DNA of 64,000 nt from Methylocystis sp. Sn-Cys (GTDB lineage Bacteria; Pseudomonadota; Alphaproteobacteria; Rhizobiales; Beijerinckiaceae). A model generated the notes under the pieces. The model was not told the DNA's origin, did not search any database, and was given only the letters and a program-made list of their open reading frames with translations. The DNA lies in NCBI RefSeq assembly GCF_016745395.1, contig NZ_JAERVJ010000003.1:1-64000 (forward strand), written 5' to 3'. This document shows positions 47,021-56,482 of this stretch, piece after piece. How positions within the stretch are numbered: the stretch's first letter is position 1; each line of letters opens with the position of its first letter. The translations under genes and the position numbers were made by a program.

Positions 47021-48553
47021 TCAGTCCGCGGGCGCCGCCTCAGCGGTCTCCGCGCTCGTCGCGGCGTTGGGATCGCCTGGATCGGTTTCCCATGCGACCC
47101 CGGGAATAGCCACGATGCGCCTGCCCAGGCTGTCGAGGCGGCAGACGATCGCCTCACGCTCTTCCATATAGGCCAAAAGGCGGCGCGCCCGCCGGGGGGA
47201 GTTGGTGCCATAGGCGCGGGCGACCTCTGCGTCGGAGGGGCAGGGGCGGCGGTCGAACGCCGCCCGCGCAAGGGAGAGGAACACGCCCTGCGAGTCCTCC
47301 GGCAGCGCGTCCGCCATGGCCAGCACTTCGGCCCAAGGAGAGCCCTCCGCTTCCGCCTCGGCGAGGTCGACGCCCGCATGGGCCGCCGCGAGTCGCCGGC
47401 GGAACGACGCCAGGCTGAGCGGCTCGCCGCCAATACGGCGAATCCGGCAGCGCGCCAAAAAGTCCTGGTAAAGCGCGGCGGCGGCGCGGAACTCGCCGGC
47501 GCCCTCGCTCACGATATCGCAGACCGCCGCGTCGATCGCCGCTTGGCGCTCCTCAGGCGACAGGCCGGGCGGCGGCTCGGCGACAGGCGGCGGCGACGGC
47601 GGCGCGCTGCGGGCGAGCTGGGCCAGCACGTCCACTGTTGGCGTCACCGCTGCAGGCCGGCGCGGAACCGAGAGACGGGCCTCCTCGGCGCCGGGCGTGA
47701 ACAGCAGATCATGGGCGTCCTCCGCGGCCAGAGGCTCCGGCAGCGGCGCCAGCTTGGGATTGGTCGAGCGCGCCGAGGTCTCCACCGGGCCTATTCGCAC
47801 GGGTAGCGGGCGGCGCGCCAAGGCCGGGCCGAGGGCGACGAAATTGCCGCTCTCCAGGTCGCGGAACATCTCGGCCTGGCGGCGCTCCATGCCGAGGAGA
47901 TCGGCGGCGCGGGCCATGTCGATGTCGAGGAAGGTGCGGCCCATGAGGAAATTGGAAGCCTCCGCCGCGACATTCTTCGCCAGCTTGGCGAGGCGCTGGG
48001 TTGCGATGACCCCCGCGAGGCCGCGCTTGCGTCCGCGGCACATGAGATTGGTCATGGCGGCGAGCGACGCCTTGCGGGCCTCGTCGGACACCTCGCCCGC
48101 GGCGGTGGGGGCGAACAATTGCGCCTCGTCTACAACCACCAGAACGGGATGCCACATCTCACGTTCGGCCTCGAACAGGCCGCCGAGGAAGGCGGCGGCG
48201 GCGCGCATCTGCTGCTCGGTCTCGAGCCCTTCGAGATTGAGCACCACCGAGACCCGGTGCTTACGCACCCGCGCGGCGATGCGCTGGAGGTCCGCTTCGC
48301 TGCGCTGGGCGTCGACCACCACATGGCCGTAGCGGTCGGCCAGGGTGACGAAATCGCCCTCCGGGTCGATGACCGCCTGCTGCACCCATGGCGCGCTCTG
48401 CTCCAGCAGGCGGCGCAGCAGATGCGACTTGCCGGACCCGGAATTGCCTTGCACCAGCAGGCGCGTGGTCAGCAGCTCCTCGAGATCCAGCAGGGCCGTC
48501 GCCCCGCCCGCGCGGGCGCCGAGGTCGATGGAAATCTTGGGGGACGGCGTCAT
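47021..48553 (-). CDS. HerA/DUF87-like P-loop ATPase
   Basis: 510 residues. Walker A GNSGSGKS at residues 36-43, Walker B VLVVVDEAQ at about 139-147, and sensor-like region GVIATQRLAKLAKNVA, all in the HerA-FtsK arrangement with the typical DPEGDF after the first strand. The C-terminal third (about 300-510) is a Pro/Ala-rich linker and an uncharacterised helical domain ending in a winged-helix-like stretch (FLSLARAAFDRRPCPSDAEVARAYG, then RRLLAYMEEREAIVCRLDS LG). Members couple ATP hydrolysis to DNA translocation; bacterial partners such as NurA or SIR2 nucleases are absent here. Monocistronic, role unknown. Confidence 0.85.
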   Translation of the reverse strand: MTPSPKISIDLGARAGGATALLDLEELLTTRLLVQGNSGSGKSHLLRRLLEQSAPWVQQAVIDPEGDFVTLADRYGHVVVDAQRSEADLQRIAARVRKHRVSVVLNLEGLETEQQMRAAAAFLGGLFEAEREMWHPVLVVVDEAQLFAPTAAGEVSDEARKASLAAMTNLMCRGRKRGLAGVIATQRLAKLAKNVAAEASNFLMGRTFLDIDMARAADLLGMERRQAEMFRDLESGNFVALGPALARRPLPVRIGPVETSARSTNPKLAPLPEPLAAEDAHDLLFTPGAEEARLSVPRRPAAVTPTVDVLAQLARSAPPSPPPVAEPPPGLSPEERQAAIDAAVCDIVSEGAGEFRAAAALYQDFLARCRIRRIGGEPLSLASFRRRLAAAHAGVDLAEAEAEGSPWAEVLAMADALPEDSQGVFLSLARAAFDRRPCPSDAEVARAYGTNSPRRARRLLAYMEEREAIVCRLDSLGRRIVAIPGVAWETDPGDPNAATSAETAEAAPAD

Positions 48554-48888
48554 CGCAGCGCCCGCCCGGCAGTGAGGGAACCAAAAATCATTGCGCGACT
48601 CATATCGATTCGCGCGGCGCGTTCAACTGCGGGGAACGATCAGGCCTCTCCCGCCTGGGGGGCTCGCAGGGTGCGAGTGCTCGCCATACCGCAGCGTGGA
48701 GCTTATCTTTTGATTTTCTTGGTGAGCGCGGGGAGCTTATCGATACCAGGTCCGAGGTCGTGAAAGTGCATGACATCGAGGTGGCCCACGACAAGTAGGA
48801 CGATCTTCCTCTATTAGGCGAAGAAGAATGCGGTGGGCGACCTTAGACTTGAAGAGCAAGCGTCCACGAAATCGCTTAGAATACTGTC
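48554..48888. other. Gap after ATPase gene, possible gene tail remnant
   Basis: No confident gene. The frame ending at 48798 reads FDFLGERGELIDTRSEVVKV then HDIEVAHDK and stop, protein-like in composition, with nothing convincing before it. It may be the tail of a deleted gene at the edge of the accessory patch. Base composition becomes less GC-rich from about 48680 onward. Confidence 0.3.
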
Positions 48889-49062
48889 ATGGATTCGGCT
48901 AACGATAACGATCCATATTTCCTTGGCGGCGATGATTTTCGTCGCGGTATTCCGCGCCATTCGAACCCCTAAGACGAATGGCAATACGGTACTCCGGCTT
49001 GGGAGGCGTGGTTCGACGGATGGGATGAGGCCGCCAGCGGCACATCATACAGCATTGATTAA
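48889..49062 (+). pseudogene. Rmf/CrpP-like mini gene interrupted by an in-frame stop
   Basis: From the ATG at 48889 one frame reads 27 codons (MDSANDNDPYFLGGDDF, RRGIPRHSNP), then TAA at 48970-48972, then continues DEWQYGTPAWEAWFDGWDEA and ASGTSYSID to a stop at 49060. The whole resembles short ribosome-modulation-factor/CrpP-like proteins (F..G..A......CPY......W..GW..A), where Tyr would be expected at the TAA. A TAC/TAT-to-TAA change would explain it. Such mini genes are common on mobile elements. Similarity is by eye only. Confidence 0.45.
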
Positions 49063-49123
49063 CCGAGAACTTGTACCTTCCACCCGATCCTATCGTCGAG
49101 GGATCTGGGCGGAGTGCGCGCGC

Positions 49124-49957
49124 ATGTTGCAAGTGCTTGATAGGACTCGCGATCGCGTTTCGAAGAACGCACCGCAATCGTGGACTGTCGGTAAGCAGAA
49201 GGTCGTTCTCGGTGACTGCGAGACCCTCCTCGCCGGAATCCCCGCCGGGAGCGTCGACGTTGTTGTCACCTCGCCACCCTATAACATAGGCGTCACCTAT
49301 CGATCCTACGACGACCGCAAGCCAAGGCAGGCGTATCTCCAGTGGCTTGGACGGATCGCCGTTGAGATTTCGCGCGTCCTGAAACACGACGGCTCGCTGT
49401 TTCTCAATGTCGGGAGTACAAATTCGGACCCGTGGGTGGCGATGGACGTCGCCAACGTCTTTCGTGAACATTTCACGATGCAGAACAACTTCACTTGGGT
49501 GAAGTCCATTTCGATCGGAAACGATTCCGTTGGGCATTTCAAGCCGATCTCCGGAAAGCGCTTTTTGAATCACAACCACGAGTCCGTCTTCCACTTCACG
49601 AAGTCAGGATGTGTGGAGCTCGACCGCTTGGCGATCGGGGTTCCGTTCAAAGACAAGACGAACATCGCTCGATGGGGCCACGAGCGAGATAAGCGATGCG
49701 GCGGAAACGTCTGGTTCATCCCCTACAGAACGGTCCGGTCGAAGTCGCAGAAGTTCGGTCACCCCGCTGGCTTCCCAGTCGAGTTGCCGGAGCGTTGCAT
49801 TCGTCTGCATGGGCGGCAGAACCCGGTGGTCCTTGACCCGTTTCTCGGCGCTGGATCTACTCTCGCAGCCGCGCAGAAGCTTGGTTGCGACGGGATCGGT
49901 ATCGAGATCGATCCCGTCTACGCGCAAACCTCGGTGGACAGGCTACGGTCGGCCTAG
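49124..49957 (+). CDS. Site-specific DNA methyltransferase, beta class
   Basis: 277 residues. Starts near MLQVLDRTRDRVSK. Motif IV TSPPYN (Thr49) comes first and motif I FLGAGST (about 239-245) near the end, which is the beta-class order; the target recognition region lies between (about 110-225). The SPPY form occurs in N4-cytosine and some N6-adenine enzymes, so the base modified is uncertain. The open frame extends back to 48833 but those 97 residues are unlike the rest and run over the Rmf-like mini gene. No restriction nuclease gene is adjacent, so it is an orphan methylase or the cognate is the unknown convergent small gene. Confidence 0.88.
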   Translation: MLQVLDRTRDRVSKNAPQSWTVGKQKVVLGDCETLLAGIPAGSVDVVVTSPPYNIGVTYRSYDDRKPRQAYLQWLGRIAVEISRVLKHDGSLFLNVGSTNSDPWVAMDVANVFREHFTMQNNFTWVKSISIGNDSVGHFKPISGKRFLNHNHESVFHFTKSGCVELDRLAIGVPFKDKTNIARWGHERDKRCGGNVWFIPYRTVRSKSQKFGHPAGFPVELPERCIRLHGRQNPVVLDPFLGAGSTLAAAQKLGCDGIGIEIDPVYAQTSVDRLRSA

Positions 49958-50203
49958 TTTCGGCCCTAGCGTCCGTCCGAAGGCTCGGATCAGTCGATCT
50001 TCCCAACCGCCATTGTTGTAATCGAAGGCATAGCGGGGGATGCGTTCCAAGTCCGACGCGGACAGGTCGAGTTCGCCTGTCTTCGTGTCGACGCTACTCT
50101 GCAATCTTACCATCAGCGCCTGAAAGCCGCCGTCGGAGGCGCTCGCAGCGGGCTGTTTCATCAATTCCTGAATCTCACCCGTGTTCAAAACAACCTTCGT
50201 CAT
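49943..50203 (-). CDS. Small conserved-looking protein convergent with the methyltransferase, unknown function
   Basis: 86 residues, ATG with AAGGA upstream. Sequence is well-formed: MTKVVLNTGEIQELMKQ at the start, VDTKTGELDLSASDLERIP in the middle, and an aromatic-rich end RYAFDYNNGGWEDRLIRAFG. No signal peptide, cysteine or known motif. Its last five codons overlap the last codons of the methyltransferase on the other strand (15 bases). The mix of acidic N-terminus and basic C-terminus suggests a small globular, perhaps DNA-associated protein. Could be a partner or regulator of the methylase; not recognised. Confidence 0.65.
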   Translation of the reverse strand: MTKVVLNTGEIQELMKQPAASASDGGFQALMVRLQSSVDTKTGELDLSASDLERIPRYAFDYNNGGWEDRLIRAFGRTLGPKLGRP

Positions 50204-50414
50204 TCGGTCGTCCTTCTAGGCCACGGCTTCGAGGTAATCGAAACCCCTGCATCACGTAGTGGGTCAAGGTTCCCCTTCAAGGACATCGCGAAGGTTTGGC
50301 TGTTGACAGGATTTCAGGGGGGCATGCGGCTGGCGGAATGATCTTCCGCCTGATCATCCACTTCCCTTGGACGCCAATTGGCCCCAACGAGGCAATACAA
50401 CTGGTTGTTTTTGT

Positions 50415-50461
50415 TGGTGAGCGCGCCGGGGCTCGAACCCGGGACCCCCTGATTAAAAGTC
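50415..50461 (-). other. tRNA-Lys(TTT) 3' fragment, probable integrase attachment site
   Basis: On the minus strand: anticodon loop CTTTTAA, then T-arm CCGGG-TTCGAGC-CCCGG, 3' acceptor strand CGCGCTC, discriminator A and CCA. The 5' half is missing: upstream of the loop only two bases of the anticodon stem can pair and no D-arm is present. This is the usual footprint of site-specific integration at a tRNA 3' end. The integrase gene starts about 150 bases away. The intact tRNA gene was not seen in the window. Confidence 0.85.
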
Positions 50462-50609
50462 TCATTTTCCGCCTATCCGGCACTATCCGATTCCCAGCCA
50501 TAGTGCGATAGTGTATTGATTTATATTGACATTATCTTCGACGTCGTTTCCGATTGCCGCCAGCGACTATCTTTCAAGTGGTCACCATTTGGTCACCGAA
50601 GGAGGCGAG

Positions 50610-51776
50610 ATGAGCGAGCGAATTGCGAAGCTGACAAAGCGCGTCGTCGACGCGGCGGCGCCAAACGCCGAGCGCTATGTCATCTGGGATAGCGCCCTCA
50701 AAGGGTTCGGCCTGAGGGTCGAGCCCTCGGGCACGAAGACATTTCTGGTCCGATATCGGGCTGCCGGGCGAAAGCGATTTGTGGCGGTCGGCCGGTTTGG
50801 CCCCTTGACCCCGGAACAAGCGCGGGGGCTGGCGCAGGCGACGCTCTCCGAGGTGCGTACGGGGCACGATCCGGCGGAAGAGCGACGCCGGGAGCGCGCG
50901 GCGATAACAGTCGCGGAGCTGGCGCGGCGGTTTCTGGCGGAGCATGTCGGGCCGAAACGGAAGGGTACGACAGCCATTCACTATCGAAGCCTGATTGAGC
51001 GTTATCTCGTTCCAAAGCATGGCGCCCGCAAAGCGCATGATCTGTCTCGGCCCGATCTTGCGCGCCTCCATCTGTCCATGCAGGAGCAGCCCTATCAGGC
51101 CAACCGGCTGCTTGCGGTGGTCGCCAGCATGTATTCGTTTGGCGAGCGGATGGGACTGACGCCCGAAGCGTATAATCCGGCGAGCCGTATCGAGCGATTT
51201 CCGGAAAGCCGACGTGAACGGTTTTTGAGTAAGGAGGAGTTGGGGCGGCTCGGGGAAGCATTCCGACGCTTCGAAGGCGACGGGCGGTTCCGAGAAGGGG
51301 TCGCCGCGTTGAGGTTGCTACTGTTCACCGGGGCTCGGCTGCGAGAGATCCTCCACCTGCGCTGGGAGCATGTCGATCTCGACCGCGGGCTTTTGTTCTT
51401 GCCCGACTCGAAGACCGGCAAAAAGACAATCACGCTCAATGCGCCGGCGATGATGGTGCTGAGCTCGCTGGAACGCCTTGGCGACTGCGTCATTCCCGGC
51501 GCCAATCCCAATGTCCCGCGAGCCGACCTCAAGAAGCCTTGGCTAGCCGTCACGGAGGCGGCCGGCCTTGAGGGATTACGCATTCACGATCTGCGCCACT
51601 CCTTTGCCAGCGTCGGAGCCGGGGCGGGGCTTGGGCTCCCGATTGTCGGCAAGCTTCTAGGCCATATGCAAACTGCTACAACGCAGCGCTACGCGCATCT
51701 CGACGCCGACCCGGTCCGTCTCGCTGCAGATAAGATTGGCGCGAGCCTCGCCGCCGCGCTTGACGGCAGTGCATGA
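50610..51776 (+). CDS. Tyrosine recombinase / phage-type integrase
   Basis: 388 residues; the ATG at 50610 follows GGAGG. N-terminal DUF4102-like arm-binding domain (KRVVDAAAPNAERYVIWDS, LKGFGLRVEPSGTKTFLVRY), SAM-like core-binding domain (about 105-195) and catalytic domain with Arg243 (TGARLREIL), His326 and Arg329 (HDLRHSF), and nucleophile Tyr361 (QRYAHLD). All catalytic residues are intact. It lies beside the tRNA-Lys fragment, so it is the integrase that used it. Which side the island lies on cannot be decided from this end alone. Confidence 0.93.
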   Translation: MSERIAKLTKRVVDAAAPNAERYVIWDSALKGFGLRVEPSGTKTFLVRYRAAGRKRFVAVGRFGPLTPEQARGLAQATLSEVRTGHDPAEERRRERAAITVAELARRFLAEHVGPKRKGTTAIHYRSLIERYLVPKHGARKAHDLSRPDLARLHLSMQEQPYQANRLLAVVASMYSFGERMGLTPEAYNPASRIERFPESRRERFLSKEELGRLGEAFRRFEGDGRFREGVAALRLLLFTGARLREILHLRWEHVDLDRGLLFLPDSKTGKKTITLNAPAMMVLSSLERLGDCVIPGANPNVPRADLKKPWLAVTEAAGLEGLRIHDLRHSFASVGAGAGLGLPIVGKLLGHMQTATTQRYAHLDADPVRLAADKIGASLAAALDGSA

Positions 51777-51916
51777 GAACGGCGAGGGGATGGTCAATCA
51801 TGCACCTCGGGCCCGCCTGCAAACGCGATAACTTCCTCCGAGTTACCGGTTGAATGCTCGCCGAGGAGGCCGGCGATCCGGGGCCGTGACGACAACAAGC
51901 GATCCTTGGCCGTGCA

Positions 51917-52140
51917 TGCTGGGACGCGGATGCGTCGGGCGGCATCGTGCGCGATTACGCGCTCGAAACCCTGGCCGATGACGACACGGTTCTCGTCGTC
52001 GACGAGACAGGGTTCCTGAAGCTGGGCAAAGCCCCCTGCGGCTCGTGCGGCAATACACGGGCTCGGCGGGCAAGACCATGAGCCGTCAGATTGGCGTCGT
52101 CGCCTGCTTTATCGCGTCGCGCGGCCATGCTTCATTGACC
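51917..52140 (+). pseudogene. IS701-family transposase remnant with frameshift
   Basis: One frame reads WDADASGGIVRDYALETLAD then DDTVLVVDETGFLKLGK; about 52033 the frame shifts by one and continues LRLVRQYTGSAGKTMSRQIG then VVACFIASRGHASL. VVDETGFLK and QIGV are the recognisable IS701-type transposase blocks around the first catalytic Asp. Both ends are missing. The rest of the gap 51777-52424 has no gene seen. Confidence 0.8.
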
Positions 52141-52424
52141 ACGAATTCTCTGGCGGCGCGCCTTGCTTCTCTCCCGCTCCGGACAGCCATCCGAAAATCT
52201 TAATGGCTTCCTTATGTCTTTTGCGGCCATCCTCCATCGTGTCTGATCGGTCCTTCGGCGACAAACTCGAACTGACAGATAATGCAGGCCATGGAGTTCT
52301 GTCATGCCAGAGCCAATCTTCGCGTTAGGCCTTTTCGCCTTGTATTCACCGTCGGAAACAATCTCGTCCAGGAGATCAAATGGCGACGGGATAGAAAGAC
52401 ACGGCGCAGTTGAGGAGGCGACGA

Positions 52425-52508
52425 ATGCTCGACTTTGTCTACGTCGCCTTGGACGTCGTTCTTTTTGTTGTCGCCGCCGCCTATGCGCGCGCGTGCGGTC
52501 GTCTTTGA
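52425..52508 (+). CDS. 27-residue membrane mini protein preceding kdpF
   Basis: MLDFVYVALDVVLFVVAAAY followed by ARACGRL and stop; GAGGAGG lies 8 bases upstream of the ATG. One membrane helix with a short basic Cys-containing tail. It is only 12 bases before kdpF and in the same direction, so it belongs to the kdp operon. It resembles the type of small hydrophobic peptide found ahead of kdpF in some proteobacteria, but its function is unknown. It may stabilise the complex as KdpF does. Confidence 0.65.
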   Translation: MLDFVYVALDVVLFVVAAAYARACGRL

Positions 52509-52520
52509 AGGAGCGGCGGC

Positions 52521-52607
52521 ATGTCGGAACCAGCCATCGGCCTGATCGTCGCCGTTCTTCTCGGCGTCTATCTCGCCTACACACTTTTGCGTCCCGAAAA
52601 ATTCTGA
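52521..52607 (+). CDS. kdpF: KdpF, small stabilising subunit of the K+ ATPase
   Basis: 28 residues: one membrane helix (AIGLIVAVLLGVYLAYTLL) followed by the diagnostic tail RPEKF. ATG preceded by AAGGAGCGGCGGC. Matches the length and tail of KdpF proteins, which pack against KdpA. Too short for most gene callers. Confidence 0.88.
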   Translation: MSEPAIGLIVAVLLGVYLAYTLLRPEKF

Positions 52608-52640
52608 TGAGGGAGGCCCGGCTCCGTCCGGGTGTTCGCC

Positions 52641-54350
52641 ATGACCGCAATCGGACTGGCGCAGATCGCCATCGTCCTTCTCGCCGTGATTGCCGCAGCC
52701 ATGTCGCTCGGCGCCTATATGGCCCGAGTCATGGGCGGAGAGCGCACAGCGCTTACGCCAGCGCTCGCGCCCATCGAGCGCGGGTTCTACAAATTATCCG
52801 GCGTCGATCCGGCGCGTGAGCAGAATTGGCTCGCCTATGCGATGGCCATGCTCGCATTCAGCATAGTCGGCTTGCTGTCGCTCTATGCGCTGCAGCGGCT
52901 GCAGGGCGTTTTGCCGCTCAATCCGCAAGGCTTCGCAGGCGTGCAGGCCGACCTCGCCTTCAATACCTCGGTAAGTTTCGTCACCAATACGAATTGGCAG
53001 AATTACGCCGGCGAGACGACCATGAGCCATCTGACACAGATGCTCGGCCTCACTGTGCATAATTTCATCTCCGCCGCGACAGGACTTGCGATGGCCTTTG
53101 CGCTGGTTCGCGGCTTCGCGCGCAGCGAGTCTTCGACAGTCGGGAATTTCTGGGTCGATCTGACGCGCGCGACGCTTTACGTGCTGCTGCCCATGTCGAT
53201 CGTCCTGGCGTTCGCGCTTGTCGCGCTCGGCGTTCCGCAGACGCTTGCGGGCTCCACTCAGGCGACGACGCTCGAAGGCATTGGTCAGGTGATCGCGCTC
53301 GGACCTGTCGCCAGCCAAGAGGCAATCAAGGAGCTTGGCACGAATGGCGGCGGCTTCTTCAACGCCAATTCCGCGCATCCCTTCGAAAACCCCAACGCGC
53401 TTTCCAATATGCTGGAGATATGGGCGCTTCTCGTCGTTCCTTTCGCCTCGGTCTTTGCCTTTGGGCGCGCGGTTCTCGATGCGCGACAAGGGCGCGCGGT
53501 CGCGACGGCGATGGGGATCGTGCTGCTCTTTGGCGCGCTTTTAGTGTATTGGGCGGAAGCGGCGGGCAATCCGCTTCTGACGGACATCGGCGTCGATCCT
53601 TCGCCCGGCAATATGGAAGGCAAGGAAGTCCGCCACGGCGTCGCCACCAGCGCCCTTTTCGCCGCCGCGACAACGGGAACAAGCTGCGGCGCCGTCAACG
53701 CGATGCACGACTCTTTCACCCCTCTCGGCGGTCTGCTGCCCATGTTCAACATGCTGATGGGCAGCATTGCGCCGGGCGGAGTTGGCGCCGGGCTTTACGG
53801 TTTCCTCATGCTGGCGGTCATCGCTGTCTTCGTGGCGGGTCTGATGGTCGGGCGCACGCCGGAATATCTCGGCAAGAAGATCGAAACGCGGGAAATGAAG
53901 CTCGCCATGCTGGCGGTGCTGATCTACCCGCTGACCGTCCTGGGCTTCACGGCCGCGTCCGTCATGTTGCAGACAGGCCTCGCTAGCATGAACGATGCGG
54001 GGCCCCATGGATTGTCCGAGGTTCTCTACGCCTTCGCCTCGGCCAACGACAACAATGGCTCCGCCTTCGCGGGTCTTTCGGGCAACACGCTTTGGTATAA
54101 CACCACGCTGGGCGTCGCGATGTTCGTCGGCCGCTTCTTCTTCGTCATTCCGCTGCTCGCGATGGCGGGCTCCTTCGCGGCGAAGAAGAGGGCTGCGGCC
54201 TCGGTCGGCACGTTTCCGACGCACGGCCCGCTGTTCATCGGCCTGCTGCTCGGCGTGATCGTCATCCTCTACCTTCTGCAATATTTCCCGGCGCTGGCTC
54301 TCGGGCCGATTGTCGAGCACTTGCTCATGACCGCCGGAAAAACCTTCTGA
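52641..54350 (+). CDS. kdpA: KdpA, K+-binding channel subunit
   Basis: 569 residues. Ten helices and the four degenerate selectivity-filter loops are visible: [39 protein letters not shown] and [11 protein letters not shown]. Binds and conducts K+ in the high-affinity KdpFABC pump. Start uncertain: ATG 52641 gives a standard N-terminus; GTG 52632 is also in frame, and GGAGG at 52612 lies rather far from both. Second structural gene of the operon. Confidence 0.95.
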   Translation: MTAIGLAQIAIVLLAVIAAAMSLGAYMARVMGGERTALTPALAPIERGFYKLSGVDPAREQNWLAYAMAMLAFSIVGLLSLYALQRLQGVLPLNPQGFAGVQADLAFNTSVSFVTNTNWQNYAGETTMSHLTQMLGLTVHNFISAATGLAMAFALVRGFARSESSTVGNFWVDLTRATLYVLLPMSIVLAFALVALGVPQTLAGSTQATTLEGIGQVIALGPVASQEAIKELGTNGGGFFNANSAHPFENPNALSNMLEIWALLVVPFASVFAFGRAVLDARQGRAVATAMGIVLLFGALLVYWAEAAGNPLLTDIGVDPSPGNMEGKEVRHGVATSALFAAATTGTSCGAVNAMHDSFTPLGGLLPMFNMLMGSIAPGGVGAGLYGFLMLAVIAVFVAGLMVGRTPEYLGKKIETREMKLAMLAVLIYPLTVLGFTAASVMLQTGLASMNDAGPHGLSEVLYAFASANDNNGSAFAGLSGNTLWYNTTLGVAMFVGRFFFVIPLLAMAGSFAAKKRAAASVGTFPTHGPLFIGLLLGVIVILYLLQYFPALALGPIVEHLLMTAGKTF

Positions 54351-54363
54351 AAGGAGCGCGCTG

Positions 54364-56472
54364 ATGTCTTCGAAAGTCGCCGCTCCCGGCTTGTTCGACG
54401 CCGGAATCATCCAACGCGCCAGCATCGACGCCTTTAAGAAGCTCGATCCGCGCCGGCTGGCGCGCAATCCGGTGATCTTCGTCACGGAAATAGTTTCAGT
54501 GCTGGTCATGGCCTTTTTTGTGCGAGACCTCGTCGCCCAAAATGGCCAGGCGTTCTTCTCGGGCCAGATCGCGGCCTGGCTTTGGTTCACGGTGCTGTTC
54601 GCCAATTTTGCCGAGGCCGTGGCGGAAGGGCGCGGCAAGGCGCAGGCCGACGCGCTGCGCAGGACCCGTAGCGATGCACACGCCAAGCGACTCATAGACC
54701 CCTACGGCGAAGCCGGCATGAAAGAAGTCTTTCAAGGCGTCTCCGCGCTCGAGCTGCGCGTCGGCGATGTTGTGCTCGTCGAGCCTGGCAATCTCATTCC
54801 CGGCGACGGCGAGGTGATCGAAGGCGTCGCCTCCGTCAACGAGTCCGCCATCACCGGCGAATCCGCTCCCGTCATCCGCGAGGCGGGCGGCGACCGTTCG
54901 GCCGTCACAGGCGGTACGACCGTCTTGTCCGACTGGATCAAGGTCAAGATCACCGCGGCGCCCGGCTCGACTTTCATCGACCGGATGATCGCGCTCGTCG
55001 AGGGCGCGCAGCGGCAGAAGACACCGAACGAGCTGGCCCTCTCCATTCTGCTTTCTGGCCTGACGATCGTCTTTCTCATCGTATGCGTGACACTGTGGCC
55101 GCTTGCGGCCTATTCGGGCGCGTATCTCTCCATCACTGTGCTCATTGCGCTGCTCGTTTGCCTGATTCCGACGACGATCGGCGGGCTGCTTTCAGCGATC
55201 GGCATCGCTGGCATGGATCGCCTCATCCGCTTCAACGTCATTGCGACCTCGGGACGCGCGGTGGAAGCGGCGGGCGACGTCGATACGCTCCTGCTCGACA
55301 AGACAGGCACGATCACCTTCGGTAACCGCATGGCCGACGAATTCGTGCCTGTCGGCGGCGTTTCAGAGCATCACCTCGCCGAAGCGGTGCTGCTGGCGTC
55401 TCTCGCCGACGAGACGCCAGAGGGCCGTTCGATTGTCGCGCTGGCGACGAGCCGCTACGGTCTCGCGGGTCCGACGCTCTGCGCCGAGGCGACGATCGTT
55501 CCCTTTTCGGCGCATACGCGCATTTCGGGCGTCGATCTTCCCGGCCGCTCGCTGCGCAAGGGCGCCGTCGATGCGGTGGTCTCGCAGGCGACGACTTCCG
55601 TTTCCGAGTGGAACGGCGGCGGAACGACAATGCTCTCTGCCGGCGTGGTCGATCGCGCGCGCGTCGAATTCGATCAGGCGGTCGAGCGCATTTCCCGCGC
55701 CGGCGGAACGCCGCTCGCCGTGTCGGAAAACGGCCGGCTGCTCGGCGTGGTGCATCTGAAGGACATCATCAAGCCCGACATAAAAGCGCGCTTTGCCGCG
55801 CTGCGCGCCATGGGGATCAAGACGGTCATGGTGACCGGCGACAATCCGATCACTGCGGCGGCGATCGCGGGCGAGGCGGGCGTCGACGACTTCATCGCGC
55901 AGGCGAAGCCCGAGGACAAGCTCGCCTATATCCGAAGGGAGCAGCAGGGCGGGCGCCTCATCGCCATGTGCGGCGACGGCACCAATGACGCCCCGGCGCT
56001 GGCGCAGGCGGATGTCGGCGTCGCCATGCAGACCGGCACGCAAGCCGCGCGCGAGGCCGGCAATATGGTGGACCTCGACAGCGATCCGACGAAGCTCATT
56101 GAGATCGTGCAGATCGGCAAGCAGCTTCTGATGACGCGCGGCTCGTTGACGACCTTCTCGATCGCCAACGATGTCGCGAAATATTTTGCGATCATCCCGG
56201 CGCTTTTCGTCGCCGCCTATCCCCAGCTCGAGACGCTCAACGTCATGAAGCTGGCGTCGCCTCAGTCAGCGATCCTTTCGGCGGTCATTTTCAATGCGCT
56301 CATCATCATCGCGCTCATCCCGCTCGCTTTGAGGGGCGTCGAATATCGCCCCGTTGGCGCCGCCGCGCTGCTGCGTCGCAATCTGCTGATTTACGGCCTC
56401 GGCGGGATCATCGTCCCCTTCGTGGGGATCAAGGCGATCGACCTCGTCGTCTCTCTTCTTCATCTCGCTTGA
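54364..56472 (+). CDS. kdpB: KdpB, P-type ATPase subunit
   Basis: 702 residues, ATG with AAAGGAG upstream. Phosphorylation site DKTGT with Asp312, TGES in the actuator domain ([11 protein letters not shown]), and the hinge [19 protein letters not shown] are all present. Drives K+ uptake at low external potassium by ATP hydrolysis. Lies 13 bases after kdpA. Nothing unusual seen. Confidence 0.97.
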   Translation: MSSKVAAPGLFDAGIIQRASIDAFKKLDPRRLARNPVIFVTEIVSVLVMAFFVRDLVAQNGQAFFSGQIAAWLWFTVLFANFAEAVAEGRGKAQADALRRTRSDAHAKRLIDPYGEAGMKEVFQGVSALELRVGDVVLVEPGNLIPGDGEVIEGVASVNESAITGESAPVIREAGGDRSAVTGGTTVLSDWIKVKITAAPGSTFIDRMIALVEGAQRQKTPNELALSILLSGLTIVFLIVCVTLWPLAAYSGAYLSITVLIALLVCLIPTTIGGLLSAIGIAGMDRLIRFNVIATSGRAVEAAGDVDTLLLDKTGTITFGNRMADEFVPVGGVSEHHLAEAVLLASLADETPEGRSIVALATSRYGLAGPTLCAEATIVPFSAHTRISGVDLPGRSLRKGAVDAVVSQATTSVSEWNGGGTTMLSAGVVDRARVEFDQAVERISRAGGTPLAVSENGRLLGVVHLKDIIKPDIKARFAALRAMGIKTVMVTGDNPITAAAIAGEAGVDDFIAQAKPEDKLAYIRREQQGGRLIAMCGDGTNDAPALAQADVGVAMQTGTQAAREAGNMVDLDSDPTKLIEIVQIGKQLLMTRGSLTTFSIANDVAKYFAIIPALFVAAYPQLETLNVMKLASPQSAILSAVIFNALIIIALIPLALRGVEYRPVGAAALLRRNLLIYGLGGIIVPFVGIKAIDLVVSLLHLA

Positions 56473-56482
56473 CGAGGCAAGA

